64,000 nt of DNA from Peptoclostridium sp965368085 (GTDB lineage Bacteria; Bacillota; Clostridia; Peptostreptococcales; Peptostreptococcaceae), in the NCBI GenBank assembly GCA_965368085.1, contig CBDULP010000006.1, positions 43,257 through 107,256 on the forward strand. Direction: 5' to 3'. Below the pieces are notes generated by a model, which did no database searches, had not been told where the DNA came from, and saw only the letters and a list, made by a program, of their open reading frames with translations. Shown piece by piece: positions 16,887 through 26,255 of the stretch (the first letter of the stretch is position 1; every line of letters starts with the position of its first letter). The translations under genes and the position numbers were made by a program.

Positions 16887-18267
16887 CCTCGTTAGTTCCA
16901 TATCTTATGTTTCCCTTAACCCACGTAGCCGTAAAATCCTGTATCCAAGGTCTTATAGTTGCAGGGGTTTGCAGGTTTGAATTTCTTACAACCGAATCGT
17001 ATGTGCTCTTGTACACCGTCTCATACGGCTTTGCATCAGGAACCGCAAGTCCATAAACTCCAGCTCCATAGTGACTCGGATACATCATAGGGCATATATA
17101 GTCCGTCACGTTGCTTACAGCTTCCCAATGCTGTCCAAGTCCCATATCATCTGAAACTGAACCAACAAGTCCAAATACATCAGCTGATATATACACCTTC
17201 TTTGGGGAAAGTTGCTCATGTGCGTATTTAAGGTATTTTTGTATTGCCTCAGGCTTGAATTCATTATTCGTATTTCTGTAGTCAAGCTTTGAGTCCAGCC
17301 TGCCGCCATTCGACGCTGGGAATCTCACATAGTCAAACTGTATTTCGTTGAAACCTGCATCCGCAGCCTCTTTTGCAACTCCTATATTATAGTCCCAAAG
17401 CTCCCTGTCGTATGCAGACACCCATTTGAGCCCGTCGCTGCCTACAAATGTCTGTCCTGTGCTTTTATCCTGTATTGATCTTTCAGGGTGATATTTCGAG
17501 TAAGTCGGGTCCTTAAACGAGACTATTCTAGCAATAAGATATATGTTCTTTTCCTTAAGCTTTTGAGTAAATGCCTTTACGTCCTTTATCGGAGCCTTGT
17601 TATTCGCATCTGGCGCATATTTTTCAGCCGTCTGAGACTTGAAAAGCATATTGCCCAGGTCGTCTTTCACATCCACCACGAATGCGTTTATTTCAGTATT
17701 TTCAGCGAGTTGTATAAGTTTTTCCAAATTGGCGCCTGCAGCCGAATGAATTGTCACATAAACGCCCTTTACCTTTACCTTTGGATTGCCTTCATATTCA
17801 ATAGCCTTTTCAAAAGGGCTTAGATCCAGATTTTTAAGGTTTCCAGTAAGCAGGTCTTCAAGCTTTTCCACAGTGTATTCGGCGGCTATCCAGCCTGCCA
17901 CATCACCTGAGACGTCCTTGAAGTTTATCTTATACCAAAGCTTTCCCGACTCATCTGTCTTTTCCTCCAGTATTTGAACCCGCGAACCCTTAGGTGCCTT
18001 TGCAAGCACAGTAGCACCGCTCACAGGCTCTTGTCTTACATTCAGCTTACTTGCACTTATATATACTATATTTTGCTCCGGCCCTGCATTTTCAGATTCC
18101 TTTTGGCCCTCGTTTCCTGTGGCTTCACCGGATTCGCTTCCTGTTTGTGCAACCTGGTCTTTGCCTTCATTTACACCCACAGCTGCATTGTTGTTTCCTG
18201 CACATCCTCCAATCAGAAGCATACAGCAAACCGCAACGGCTGCAATAATTCCATATTTCTTTTTCAT
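16801..18267 (-). CDS. Lipoprotein with SH3b and DUF4015 putative glycoside hydrolase domains
   Basis: A 488-residue exported lipoprotein: signal peptide, lipobox LIGGC (Cys22), a Glu/Gly-rich linker (25-68), a bacterial SH3 domain (about 69-130, SKLNVRQEPVSG and GWIAAEY), then a DUF4015 domain (about 165-485). That domain has the TIM-barrel-like text GVYVTIHSAAG, INAFVVDVKDDLG, NEIQFDYVRFPAS and YICPMMYPSHYG expected for the putative glycosyl hydrolase family. The likely site of action is the outer face of the envelope, on cell wall glycan or another polysaccharide; the substrate is unproven. It is 24 bp downstream of an RpiR-type regulator gene. Confidence 0.9.
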   Translation of the reverse strand: MKKKYGIIAAVAVCCMLLIGGCAGNNNAAVGVNEGKDQVAQTGSESGEATGNEGQKESENAGPEQNIVYISASKLNVRQEPVSGATVLAKAPKGSRVQILEEKTDESGKLWYKINFKDVSGDVAGWIAAEYTVEKLEDLLTGNLKNLDLSPFEKAIEYEGNPKVKVKGVYVTIHSAAGANLEKLIQLAENTEINAFVVDVKDDLGNMLFKSQTAEKYAPDANNKAPIKDVKAFTQKLKEKNIYLIARIVSFKDPTYSKYHPERSIQDKSTGQTFVGSDGLKWVSAYDRELWDYNIGVAKEAADAGFNEIQFDYVRFPASNGGRLDSKLDYRNTNNEFKPEAIQKYLKYAHEQLSPKKVYISADVFGLVGSVSDDMGLGQHWEAVSNVTDYICPMMYPSHYGAGVYGLAVPDAKPYETVYKSTYDSVVRNSNLQTPATIRPWIQDFTATWVKGNIRYGTNEVNLQIKALNDNGVDEYLLWNAGNRYSIK

Positions 18268-18291
18268 TAGGATTCTCCTTTCATATTATGT

Positions 18292-19158
18292 CTACTCTTT
18301 GTCGTCATATATGTGGTATTCTTTCCATACGTATTCAAGCTTGTCGAAGTATCTCTTTATCTTGTCCTTTTCTCGCATTCCAAGCGCCACTATAAGCGCA
18401 TTTATAAGGCTTAAAGGCGCCACAAGAGAATCCACGAAAGACGCCATATTGCTCTTTGCTATCAATGTATTGTCTGAAAGCGTTGCTATTGGCGAGAGCT
18501 GGCTGTCTGTAAGTGATACGACTTTTGCTCCTTGCTTTTTGGCAAACTCAAGTACTTCATAAGTCTTTTTAGAGTATCTCGGAAAACTTATTCCTATTAC
18601 AAGATCCTGATCGTCAATTTTTATTATCTGCTCGAATACATCGCTTATCCCGTAGCTTACCACTATTACGTTGTCTAGTATGAGATTCAGATAAAATCCC
18701 AGATACTCCGTTATCGCTGTGGAGCTTCTAAGCCCCACTATGTATATCCTCTTTGCCGATACTATATCGTCTATTACATTTTCAAACGATTTGGGATTTA
18801 TCTCGTCCAAAGTGTTTCTTATGTTTTCAACGTCAGACTTTAATATCTTGTTGAGTACAGCCCAGTCATTTGAATAATCCCTTGACATTTCAACCCTTTG
18901 AACAGTCGTAAGCTTAGTCTTTATGAGCTCTTGAAGTGATTTTTGCAGCTTCGGATATCCGTCAAATCCAAGCGCGCTAGCAAATCTGACTACTGTAGAT
19001 TCGCTTACCCCAACTTTTTCTCCAAGCCTGGATGCGGTCATGAACGCCGCCTTGTCGTAGTTGTCCATTATGAACTGAGCTATGAGTTTTTGACCCTTGC
19101 TTAGCTTTGGAAAGTTCTGCTTTATTATTTTTATAAGATCCTTTTTTTCATCGTTCAT
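18292..19158 (-). CDS. RpiR/MurR-family transcriptional regulator
   Basis: A 288-residue regulator with an N-terminal RpiR-type helix-turn-helix (about 1-75, GEKVGVSESTVVRFASALGFDGYPKLQ) and a C-terminal SIS phosphosugar-binding domain (about 115-260, IYIVGLRSSTAITEYL, ISFPRYSKKTYEVLEFAKKQG). Such proteins sense sugar phosphates, for example from amino-sugar or cell wall recycling. It probably shares a transcript with the downstream DUF4015 lipoprotein, which would fit a glycan-related regulon; this is inference. GGGG eight bases upstream of ATG 19158. Confidence 0.93.
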   Translation of the reverse strand: MNDEKKDLIKIIKQNFPKLSKGQKLIAQFIMDNYDKAAFMTASRLGEKVGVSESTVVRFASALGFDGYPKLQKSLQELIKTKLTTVQRVEMSRDYSNDWAVLNKILKSDVENIRNTLDEINPKSFENVIDDIVSAKRIYIVGLRSSTAITEYLGFYLNLILDNVIVVSYGISDVFEQIIKIDDQDLVIGISFPRYSKKTYEVLEFAKKQGAKVVSLTDSQLSPIATLSDNTLIAKSNMASFVDSLVAPLSLINALIVALGMREKDKIKRYFDKLEYVWKEYHIYDDKE

Positions 19159-19267
19159 AAGAAACCCCTTTTCTATTAATATTTTTTATGGCCCTATGGC
19201 TTGAAAAAATTACGTTAATAAGATAAATATTATCAGATAAATCCCAATAGTACAATCGACCAAATTA

Positions 19268-20041
19268 CTACTCCTGAAATAAATCAGCTATTTTTTCCAT
19301 TTTTTCATAGTTTGTCAGATCGCTCTTGAGAGGAGTCACAGAGACATATCCCTGTTCCACAGCTGAAATGTCACTGCTTGGGTCTTGTATCATACTCCTT
19401 ATCCTGCCGCCCATCCAATAGTATACATTTCCCCTCGGATCCCTTCTCTCTTCAAATGCATTTTCATATTTCCTTATTCCAAGCCTCGTAAGCTTATACC
19501 CCTTGATTTCTTTTCCATTCATATTCGGAAAATTTATATTTGTAACCGTGTCTTTAAACATTGAATCCGATTCAATGTTATTTTGTATGAATTCCATTGC
19601 CTTTTCGGCTACTCTTTTATATTCATCCGGAGATATGTCTCTTCCGTCATATGAAATTGCAATTGAAGGCTTGCTGAGTATTAATCCTTCCATAGCCGCT
19701 GATACCGTCCCCGAATATACCACATCCGTTCCAAGGTTTGATCCATTATTTATTCCGCTTATCACAATATCTATGTTAATATCCTTTAGTATCGCCTCTA
19801 CTGCAAGCTTTACGCAGTCCGCCGGCGTGCCGTTTACCGCATATGCCTTCACATCGTCCAGACCGTGAAAATTCATCTCTTTCGCCTTGAGCGGAGTGTG
19901 CATCGTAATGGCATGCCCTATGGCGCTTCTTTCGCTGTCAGGAGCCACTACAAATACATTTCCGTATTCAAGCGCTTCTTTTGCAATTGCATATATTCCC
20001 GGAGCGTATATGCCATCGTCGTTAGTTATAAGTATGTTCAT
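19268..20041 (-). CDS. surE: 5'/3'-nucleotidase SurE
   Basis: A 257-residue metal-dependent nucleotidase that removes phosphate from nucleoside monophosphates. The signature MNILITNDDGIYAPGI (metal-binding DD), APDSERSAIGHAIT, NGTPADCV and SGINNGSNLGTDVVYSGTVSAA are intact. The start at 20041 follows GGAGGAAAAA; four codons upstream would overlap the ribosome site. It follows the mnmM gene by 22 bp in a housekeeping run. Confidence 0.97.
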   Translation of the reverse strand: MNILITNDDGIYAPGIYAIAKEALEYGNVFVVAPDSERSAIGHAITMHTPLKAKEMNFHGLDDVKAYAVNGTPADCVKLAVEAILKDINIDIVISGINNGSNLGTDVVYSGTVSAAMEGLILSKPSIAISYDGRDISPDEYKRVAEKAMEFIQNNIESDSMFKDTVTNINFPNMNGKEIKGYKLTRLGIRKYENAFEERRDPRGNVYYWMGGRIRSMIQDPSSDISAVEQGYVSVTPLKSDLTNYEKMEKIADLFQE

Positions 20042-20063
20042 TTTTTCCTCCAAACTGTATATA

Positions 20064-20645
20064 CTATATTTTTTCTATTGCTATCACATACGGCGGGTTG
20101 TTTATTTGATTTGCAAATGAAAATTTGACCACATTATATTTTTTCTGGTCAATAGCCCCTATATATTCCTCTATTGCATCCTTTTCCCTTTTGCCTTCAC
20201 TGTGGCCATGATAAACGACTACAACCACCATGCCATATTTTTTTATAAGCCGCATAGACTGATCTATTCCCGCTATCGTAGTTTCTGCACGGGTGGTTAT
20301 GCTATGGTCTCCCTTTGGAAGATATCCCAGGTTGAATATTACAAAGTCAACCTCTTCTGCTCCTATATGTCTTTCCATGTTTTCATGCCCGTCACGGATA
20401 TATATCATTTCAGGCAGGGAGCTTTGCTTTGAAAGCCTGTCCATGGTGCTTTCAATCGCCGTATACTGTATGTCAAATGCATATATCTTCCCTGTATGCG
20501 TCACCAGTTTTGCTAAAAAGCTCGTGTCGTTGCCATTCCCCATTGTCGCGTCAACTACCGTAAATCCCTCTCTAATTCTCTGCTCGCATATATATCTTGC
20601 CATATGTACTGCATTTTGAGGAAATCTGCCCATCGCCTCAATCAT
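20064..20645 (-). CDS. mnmM: tRNA mnm5s2U34 methyltransferase MnmM (YtqB family)
   Basis: A 193-residue class I SAM-dependent methyltransferase. The SAM motif VVDATMGNGNDTSFLAKL and the later FNLGYLPKGDHSITT are characteristic of the YtqB/rRNA_methylase family. In Bacillus this enzyme finishes mnm5s2U at the tRNA wobble position. The start at 20645 is chosen because GCGGGGG lies seven bases upstream and gives the usual family length; a longer frame to 20711 would overlap the upstream gene. MnmA, acting on the same base, is also in this window (34924-35997). Confidence 0.85.
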   Translation of the reverse strand: MIEAMGRFPQNAVHMARYICEQRIREGFTVVDATMGNGNDTSFLAKLVTHTGKIYAFDIQYTAIESTMDRLSKQSSLPEMIYIRDGHENMERHIGAEEVDFVIFNLGYLPKGDHSITTRAETTIAGIDQSMRLIKKYGMVVVVVYHGHSEGKREKDAIEEYIGAIDQKKYNVVKFSFANQINNPPYVIAIEKI

Positions 20646-20679
20646 TCCATATTCCCCCGCTTCTAATTGATCAATATTA

Positions 20680-21114
20680 CTATTTTTTTGCGCTGTGACA
20701 TGCATGCTCAAAGAACTCAGGAAGCCTTGTATATATGTATTTGGAGTAATCGATATCCATGTTCAGTACAAAATCCCTTTCCGAGAGCTCTTTGAATCTT
20801 AATTTTTTATAAAAACCCTCATCCTCATCTTTTTGAATGAGAAAAATTTTAACGCCTTCAATATCTGCCATATTTAGAAGTGACTTTATCAGCCCGTCCT
20901 TAAGCTTGTCTAAAAACGGACCTCCTTCAAATACTGTCAGGTACTCCAAAAAAGCTGTTACTTCTTCTCTTTTGTATTTGGCAGCTCCAAGCACCCTATT
21001 GCCGTCATATATCGCCATTGTGTTTTCAAGATCTGAAATCCCTATCCCATGATTTAAAAGCTCTTTTGAAATCAAATCAAAATCTTCTGCCTTTGCCCTT
21101 GTTATTTCTATCAT
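20680..21114 (-). CDS. GNAT-family acetyltransferase-like protein
   Basis: A 144-residue single-domain protein with the layout of GNAT enzymes: MIEITRAKAEDFDLI at the start, a central beta strand (VTAFLEYLTVFEGG) and GFYKKLRFKEL near the end. The acetyl-CoA loop is poorly conserved, so activity is uncertain. The gene overlaps the 3' end of rluB by 38 bp and has its own AGGGGAGG site, so it is probably translated from the same message. Substrate unknown. Confidence 0.7.
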   Translation of the reverse strand: MIEITRAKAEDFDLISKELLNHGIGISDLENTMAIYDGNRVLGAAKYKREEVTAFLEYLTVFEGGPFLDKLKDGLIKSLLNMADIEGVKIFLIQKDEDEGFYKKLRFKELSERDFVLNMDIDYSKYIYTRLPEFFEHACHSAKK

Positions 21115-21844
21115 GCGTGCCTCCCCTTGTACTTTTTTTGTTGACCAGCTTGCTCAGTTCTTCACTGCTTAAATAGCGCCACTGACCGACTTGCAACTCT
21201 TCAAGTTTCAAATCTCCGATTGCAGTTCTTTGAAGCCTTATCACTTTGTGTCCTATTGCGTCGCACATCTTCCTGACCTGCCTGTTCTTGCCCTCGTATA
21301 TTTTTATTTCAACGGTGCTTGTACGCCCATCACTGCTTTGGGATATGACTTTTATGCTTGCCTTCGAAGTCACAAACCCGCCTATGTCGACTCCATTTTT
21401 GAACCGTTCCATCTCTTCATTGCTTGGTACGCCTTCAATTTTTGCAACATAAGTCTTCACGATCTCATGCTTGGGATGCGTTACAGCGTATGTGAACTCT
21501 CCGTCATTTGTAAGTATCAAAAGTCCCGAAGTATCGTAGTCAAGCCTTCCCACCGGATACACCCTGTATTTGACTTTCACAAGGTCCGTTACGCTTTTTC
21601 TGCCGAACTGGTCGCTTGCCGTGGATATATATCCCGTAGGCTTGTTGAGCAGCACATAGACCTTTCTTTCTTCGACCCCTACGGCCTTGCCGTCGACCTT
21701 TACACTGTCTTTTTCAGGATCTATCTGCAAGCCTGCTTCTGAGACTTTCTTTCCGTTTACATACACTCTGCCTTCAGCAACCAATGCGTCGGCCTTTCTC
21801 CTAGACGCCACTCCGCAGCTTGCTATATACTTATTAATTCTCAT
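21077..21844 (-). CDS. rluB: 23S rRNA pseudouridine synthase RluB
   Basis: A 255-residue RsuA/RluB-type pseudouridine synthase. An S4 RNA-binding domain (1-60, MRINKYIASCGVASRRKADALV) precedes the catalytic domain with the active-site Asp in VGRLDYDTSGLLILTNDGE and the later EGKNRQVRKMC. The family modifies helix 89-90 region uridines of 23S rRNA. AAGGAG upstream supports ATG 21844. The basic C-terminal tail (GGTHDRNNKGKGRRF) runs into the next gene. Confidence 0.93.
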   Translation of the reverse strand: MRINKYIASCGVASRRKADALVAEGRVYVNGKKVSEAGLQIDPEKDSVKVDGKAVGVEERKVYVLLNKPTGYISTASDQFGRKSVTDLVKVKYRVYPVGRLDYDTSGLLILTNDGEFTYAVTHPKHEIVKTYVAKIEGVPSNEEMERFKNGVDIGGFVTSKASIKVISQSSDGRTSTVEIKIYEGKNRQVRKMCDAIGHKVIRLQRTAIGDLKLEELQVGQWRYLSSEELSKLVNKKSTRGGTHDRNNKGKGRRF

Positions 21845-21922
21845 ATACACATCTCCTTAATTAAATGTCCATTTCCATTATATATCTACATGTGCTTTTG
21901 TTCAAACAAGAGTTTTATGCAT

Positions 21923-21950
21923 AAAAAAGAAACCTGATGTACTCAGGTTT
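21923..21950 (-). terminator. Terminator after scpB
   Basis: AAACCTGA pairs with TCAGGTTT around a 5-base loop (TGTAC on the plus strand), followed on the minus strand by CTTTTTT. It lies immediately after the scpB stop. Confidence 0.8.
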
Positions 21951-21951
21951 T

Positions 21952-22479
21952 TTATTCGTCTCCCTCTTCAAAACTGTCGATGTCGGGAAGCTCTTTTATG
22001 GATTCAAATCCAAACACCCTCAAAAACTCGTCCGTAGTCTTGTATATTATGGGATTTCCTATCCGCTTAAGCCTTCCCGCCTCTTGTATAAGCAAATTGT
22101 CAAGAAGCGTCTTTATAGGTTTGTCACTTTTGACTCCCCTTATCTCTTCTATCTCTATTTTGGTAACAGGCTGCTTATATGCGATTATAGAAAGCGTCTC
22201 TATTGCCGCCTGGGTCAGAGTCTTTTTCTTTTGGGGCCTCAAAAGCTTCCTTATATGCACATCATACTTTGGATTTGTTACCATTTGGTATTTGTTTTCA
22301 AGTCTTATTATCTTCATCCCTCTGGCCGAGTCTTCACTCTCTCCCATAAGGCTTTCAATTTCTTCCTTCACTCTGCTTTTATCAATCTCCAAAACCGAGC
22401 TTATCTCGTCAATTTTCATGGGCTCTGAATATACAAACAGAAGCGACTCTATGATACCCTTTATTTCTTTACTCTCCAT
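21952..22479 (-). CDS. scpB: Segregation and condensation protein B
   Basis: A 175-residue double winged-helix protein, the second non-SMC subunit of the Smc-ScpAB condensin. Typical text: IKGIIESLLFVYSEPM, the central QAAIETLSIIAYKQPVTKIEIEEIRGVKSD and GRPI-like region. The ATG at 22479 has AAAAGGGG nine bases upstream and overlaps the scpA stop by 11 bp, which suggests coupled translation. Needed for chromosome compaction and segregation. Confidence 0.95.
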   Translation of the reverse strand: MESKEIKGIIESLLFVYSEPMKIDEISSVLEIDKSRVKEEIESLMGESEDSARGMKIIRLENKYQMVTNPKYDVHIRKLLRPQKKKTLTQAAIETLSIIAYKQPVTKIEIEEIRGVKSDKPIKTLLDNLLIQEAGRLKRIGNPIIYKTTDEFLRVFGFESIKELPDIDSFEEGDE

Positions 22480-23185
22480 ATCCATCAACCCCTTTTATGA
22501 AAATAGGCATTGCAAACCCTTCCTGGTAGAGCCTGGCCTTTCCTTTTCTGACCAGTTCCAGCGCACACAGGAATGTGACTATTGTTTCCTCGACATCAAG
22601 GCTATATACAAAACTGCTCAGTGGAATTTCCTTTTCAGTAGAAATCCCCCTAGTAATTATATCAGCCTTTTCTTCAATGGAGTACATCTTTTTCTTGTAA
22701 GTCTTTTCGATGAGCTTTGCCTCTGTTTCTTCATACTTTAGTATGCTGAGTATGCTGCTTAGCATCATCTCTACCGTTATTGCCGTAAGGTCAAAATCCT
22801 CTTCAACCAGTATCTCCTCTTTTTTCTTTATAAACACCTCTCCCGGCGATGATGCCCTGTCACGCAAAAACTGCGACGCATTTTTAAACTTTTTGTAGAC
22901 AGCAAGCTTTTCGGCAAGCGGGATTCTTGGATCTTCCTCAATCTCCTCGTCCTCTTTTGTATAGAGCAGGTATTTTGACTTTATCTCAAGAAGCTGCGCC
23001 GCCATGAGTATAAATTCACTCGCAATCTCCAGGTCAAATTCCTTAGCCTTTTCTATATACTTCAGGAATTGATTTGTTATTTCAAATATCGGCACATCAT
23101 ATATGTCTATCTTTTCTTTTTTTATAAGGTCGTATAGAAATTCCAAAGGCCCTTCGTACACCTTCAGATGGAAGTTCATCTTCAT
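22469..23185 (-). CDS. scpA: Segregation and condensation protein A
   Basis: A 238-residue kleisin of the Smc-ScpAB complex. The N-terminal Smc-binding part has FHLKVYEGPLEFLYDLIKKEKIDIYDVPI, the central region is acidic and the C-terminus (VTFLCALELVRKGKARLYQEG) is the winged helix that binds the Smc head. Start set by AAGGAG six bases before ATG 23185. It overlaps scpB and follows the M50 protease gene closely. Confidence 0.95.
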   Translation of the reverse strand: MKMNFHLKVYEGPLEFLYDLIKKEKIDIYDVPIFEITNQFLKYIEKAKEFDLEIASEFILMAAQLLEIKSKYLLYTKEDEEIEEDPRIPLAEKLAVYKKFKNASQFLRDRASSPGEVFIKKKEEILVEEDFDLTAITVEMMLSSILSILKYEETEAKLIEKTYKKKMYSIEEKADIITRGISTEKEIPLSSFVYSLDVEETIVTFLCALELVRKGKARLYQEGFAMPIFIKGVDGYGE

Positions 23186-23210
23186 GCCAGTCTCCTTATT
23201 CATATTGTAT

Positions 23211-23807
23211 TTACGCTATGCTGAAAAGTATCCTCTGCAAAACTCCGGCAATAGGGTATATGAGCGTTCCCACTTTTCCAGTATACATGAGAACAAACAG
23301 CAGCAGCATTCCATATTTTTCATACTCCCAATAATAGCTTTGCACCCTTTGAGGAAGCAGTGCAAGTACTATTTTAGATCCGTCAAGCGGTGGAATAGGT
23401 ATTAGGTTAAATGCCGCAAATATTATATTGAATCTCACTACATATGCAAGTATTTCATTAAGTGCATACATGTTAATTGTGGTCACCTCTAGTTTGTAAA
23501 TCATTATGAATACAGCCGCACATATCATATTGAACAGCGGGCCTGCTGCAGACACTATTACCATTCCAAGTCTTTTGCTTTTGAAATTATTTTCATTCAC
23601 AGGAACAGGCTTTGCCCAGCCGAATCTGAATATCAAAAGCGCTATCATGCCCAAGGCGTCAACATGTTTCATTGGATCGAGTGTAAGCCTTCCATATTTT
23701 TTAGCGGTGTCGTCTCCCATTGCATATGCTGCAAGCGCATGCCCGAACTCGTGTATCGATATGGCCAAAAGTATTGCCGGCACCGTCTTTAGAATTTCAA
23801 TTAACAA
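23211..23807 (-). CDS. Site-2 protease family (M50) membrane metallopeptidase
   Basis: A ~198-residue intramembrane zinc protease of the compact bacterial type. HEFGHALAAYAMGD supplies the zinc HExxH, and NLIPIPPLDGSKI the third ligand (Asp in LDG). About five to six hydrophobic segments are seen. I favour the TTG at 23807, six bases after GAGGAGG, over the ATG at 23822 that overlaps that site. Function in this neighbourhood (before scpA) is conserved in position but not in known substrate. Confidence 0.9.
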   Translation of the reverse strand: MLIEILKTVPAILLAISIHEFGHALAAYAMGDDTAKKYGRLTLDPMKHVDALGMIALLIFRFGWAKPVPVNENNFKSKRLGMVIVSAAGPLFNMICAAVFIMIYKLEVTTINMYALNEILAYVVRFNIIFAAFNLIPIPPLDGSKIVLALLPQRVQSYYWEYEKYGMLLLFVLMYTGKVGTLIYPIAGVLQRILFSIA

Positions 23808-23904
23808 TGTAATCCTCCTCATATACTGCAGTTTTCACCTGCAAATTCATTTAAACGAGAACAAGGCATAAGCCACTATATGCTCACGCCTTGTATTTAT
23901 TATA

Positions 23905-25569
23905 TTATACTTCCATTATTATAGGAAGTATCATAGGATTCCTCTTTGTCTTTTGATACAGGAAGTTTCTAAGCTCATCCTTTATAAGGTTCTTAAGGTA
24001 TGACCACTCTTTCCTCTGCCTGTCCGAGCACTCTTCAAGAGATTTTCTAACTATGAGCTTTGCATTTTGCATAAGGTCTTCCGACTCCCTCACATATACA
24101 AATCCCCTTGATATTATGTCTGGCCCTGCAACTATGTCTCCGCTTTCTCTTGATATTGTAACTACAACCACCATGAGTCCGTCTTCCGAAAGATGCCTTC
24201 TGTCCCTTAAGACTATGTTTCCTACGTCTCCGACTCCAAGTCCGTCTACAAGTATGTTTCCAGAAGGGGCGCTTCCTGCAAATTTCGCTGAATTCGGCTC
24301 CACTTCAAGTATTGTACCATTAGAACCTATCAATACGTTTTTCTTTGGCATCCCAAGATCTACGGCAAGCTCTCCGTGCTGCTTGAGGTGTCTGTATTCT
24401 CCATGGACCGGCATGAAAAACTTAGGCTTTATGAGTCTGTGCATAAGCTTTAGTTCTTCCTGGCATGCGTGTCCTGATACGTGTATGTCTGCAAGTGCCT
24501 CATATATAACCTCGGCTCCTCTTTCAAAAAGCTGGTTTATAACTCTTGAGACAAGCTTTTCATTTCCCGGTATAGGGTTCGCAGAAATTACAACAAGGTC
24601 TCCCGGCTGCACTTCAAGTTTCCTGTGCTCTGCTGCAGCCATTCTTGAAAGCGCCGACATCGGCTCTCCCTGCGATCCTGTAGTTATTATTACAAGTTCA
24701 TTTTCACTGTAATTGCCCATATCGTTTATGTCTATTAGTATGCCGTCAGGTATTTGAAGATAGCCTAGTTCTCCCGCGACTCCAACTACATTGACCATAG
24801 ACCTTCCCGATACAACCACCTTTCTGTGGTATTTGTGAGCCGAATTTATTATCTGCTGAAGCCTGTGAACATTCGATGCGAAAGTTGCAACTATTATTCT
24901 GTTCTTTGCTCCGCCAAATATCTCATCCAGATTTGAGCCTACTGTCTTTTCAGACATTGTAGCTCCCGGCCTTTCCACGTTTGTACTGTCTGCCATAAGA
25001 AGAAGCACACCCTTGCTTCCAAGCTCTGCTATTCTTCCAAAATCCATAAGGTCCTTGTCTATAGGAGTGTGGTCTATCTTGAAGTCTCCCGTGTGGAATA
25101 TTATCCCCATGTCCGTGTGCACTGCAATAGCACATGCATCAGGTATACTGTGGTTGACCCTTATGAATTCAACCTCAAAATTAGATTTTTTTATGTTTTC
25201 TCCCGGTTTTACAACCTGAAGTTTAAGGTTGTTTATCTTGTGCTCCTTAAGCTTAAATTCAACGAGCCCCAAAGTAAGCTTTGTTCCATATATAGGAACG
25301 TTTATCTTTTTCAGCACATATGGAAGAGCCCCTATGTGGTCTTCGTGTCCGTGTGTCAGGAATATGGCTTTTACCTTGTCCTTGTTCTTTAAAAGATAGG
25401 TAATGTCCGGTATGACTATGTCTATCCCGAGCATTTCGTCCTCTGGAAAGCTAAGGCCGCAGTCTATTACTATTATTTCGTCCTTATACTCTATGGCCGT
25501 CATATTTTTCCCGATTTCATTGAGGCCTCCCAAAGGAATGATTTTTAGTTTTGATGAATTTTTTTTCAT
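23905..25569 (-). CDS. rnjA: Ribonuclease J
   Basis: A 554-residue metallo-beta-lactamase/beta-CASP nuclease, the main 5' exo- and endoribonuclease for mRNA turnover in Gram-positives. Metal site THGHEDHIG, the GDFKID and ADSTNVERPG motifs, and the beta-CASP VVSGRSM and PGNEKLVSRVINQLFERGAEV regions are present, as is MPVHGEYRHLKQHGELA. GGGAGG upstream of ATG 25569 sets the start. A 32-nt hairpin (25641-25672) lies in its leader. Confidence 0.95.
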   Translation of the reverse strand: MKKNSSKLKIIPLGGLNEIGKNMTAIEYKDEIIVIDCGLSFPEDEMLGIDIVIPDITYLLKNKDKVKAIFLTHGHEDHIGALPYVLKKINVPIYGTKLTLGLVEFKLKEHKINNLKLQVVKPGENIKKSNFEVEFIRVNHSIPDACAIAVHTDMGIIFHTGDFKIDHTPIDKDLMDFGRIAELGSKGVLLLMADSTNVERPGATMSEKTVGSNLDEIFGGAKNRIIVATFASNVHRLQQIINSAHKYHRKVVVSGRSMVNVVGVAGELGYLQIPDGILIDINDMGNYSENELVIITTGSQGEPMSALSRMAAAEHRKLEVQPGDLVVISANPIPGNEKLVSRVINQLFERGAEVIYEALADIHVSGHACQEELKLMHRLIKPKFFMPVHGEYRHLKQHGELAVDLGMPKKNVLIGSNGTILEVEPNSAKFAGSAPSGNILVDGLGVGDVGNIVLRDRRHLSEDGLMVVVVTISRESGDIVAGPDIISRGFVYVRESEDLMQNAKLIVRKSLEECSDRQRKEWSYLKNLIKDELRNFLYQKTKRNPMILPIIMEV

Positions 25570-25640
25570 TTTTTCCTCCCGCAAAATTTAACATTTTTAG
25601 CATATACATGTAGTCATTGGTTCCGCTCAATATTCGAAAA

Positions 25641-25672
25641 GATAATAGGAATTAGGCCGGTCCCCTATCATC
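25641..25672 (-). promoter_or_regulatory. Hairpin in the rnjA 5' leader
   Basis: GATAATAGG and CCTATCATC (plus-strand reading) pair over 9 bp with one G-U, enclosing a GC-rich loop. It lies 72 bp upstream of the start codon. It has no T run, so it is not a terminator; control of rnjA message stability is possible. Confidence 0.35.
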
Positions 25673-25716
25673 TGGACTCTAATATATTTTAGCATAAAAA
25701 CAATAACTGTTCAAAA

Positions 25717-25744
25717 TAAAAAAAGACCATATTTACAGGCCTTT
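25717..25744 (-). terminator. Terminator of fur
   Basis: AAAGGCC pairs with GGTCTTT on the minus strand (one wobble), followed by a run of Ts. Confidence 0.7.
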
Positions 25745-25772
25745 TAAATATCACAAGATATATAAAATGCAA

Positions 25773-26210
25773 TTACTTGCAATTTTTACATATACCGAAT
25801 ACTCTCAAGTCATGATCTTTTATCTTGAAATTATAGTTTTTTTCTATAGTTTCTTCAAGCATATCCAAAAGATCTTCCCTGACTTCGATTACAGCACCGC
25901 AATTGTTGCATATCAAATGGTGATGATTGTGGTCGTCTTCGTTATTTAAAGAAAGCTCGTATCTCAAGCATCCATCATTCAAATCCAGTTTTGAAACAAC
26001 CTTTATGTCGTCAAGTATCTGTATTGTTCTATACACTGTAGCCAGACCTATTTCAGGACAGCTCTGCTTTACAAGGTTATATATTTCTTCTATGCTGAGG
26101 TGTCTTCCTGCAGCACCCACAACAGTGTCAACTATACTCCTCCTTTGAGGTGTAAGTTTGAAGCCTTTTGCTTTTAATTTGTCTTTTATTATATCAAAAT
26201 ATTTTTCCAT
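25773..26210 (-). CDS. fur: Fur-family metal-responsive regulator
   Basis: A 145-residue winged-helix repressor. DNA-binding part: KGFKLTPQRRSIVDTV and LATVYRTIQILDD. Metal sites: HNHHHLICNNC and ICKNCK give two CxxC pairs for structural zinc. It lies downstream of feoA-feoB with its own consensus promoter, and a Fur-box-like sequence precedes feoA. The iron-sensing identity is likely from context, but PerR or Zur are relatives with the same fold. Confidence 0.9.
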   Translation of the reverse strand: MEKYFDIIKDKLKAKGFKLTPQRRSIVDTVVGAAGRHLSIEEIYNLVKQSCPEIGLATVYRTIQILDDIKVVSKLDLNDGCLRYELSLNNEDDHNHHHLICNNCGAVIEVREDLLDMLEETIEKNYNFKIKDHDLRVFGICKNCK

Positions 26211-26255
26211 ATTTTCACCCTTATTTTCAAGTAAAAAACGATATCACTTATATAA

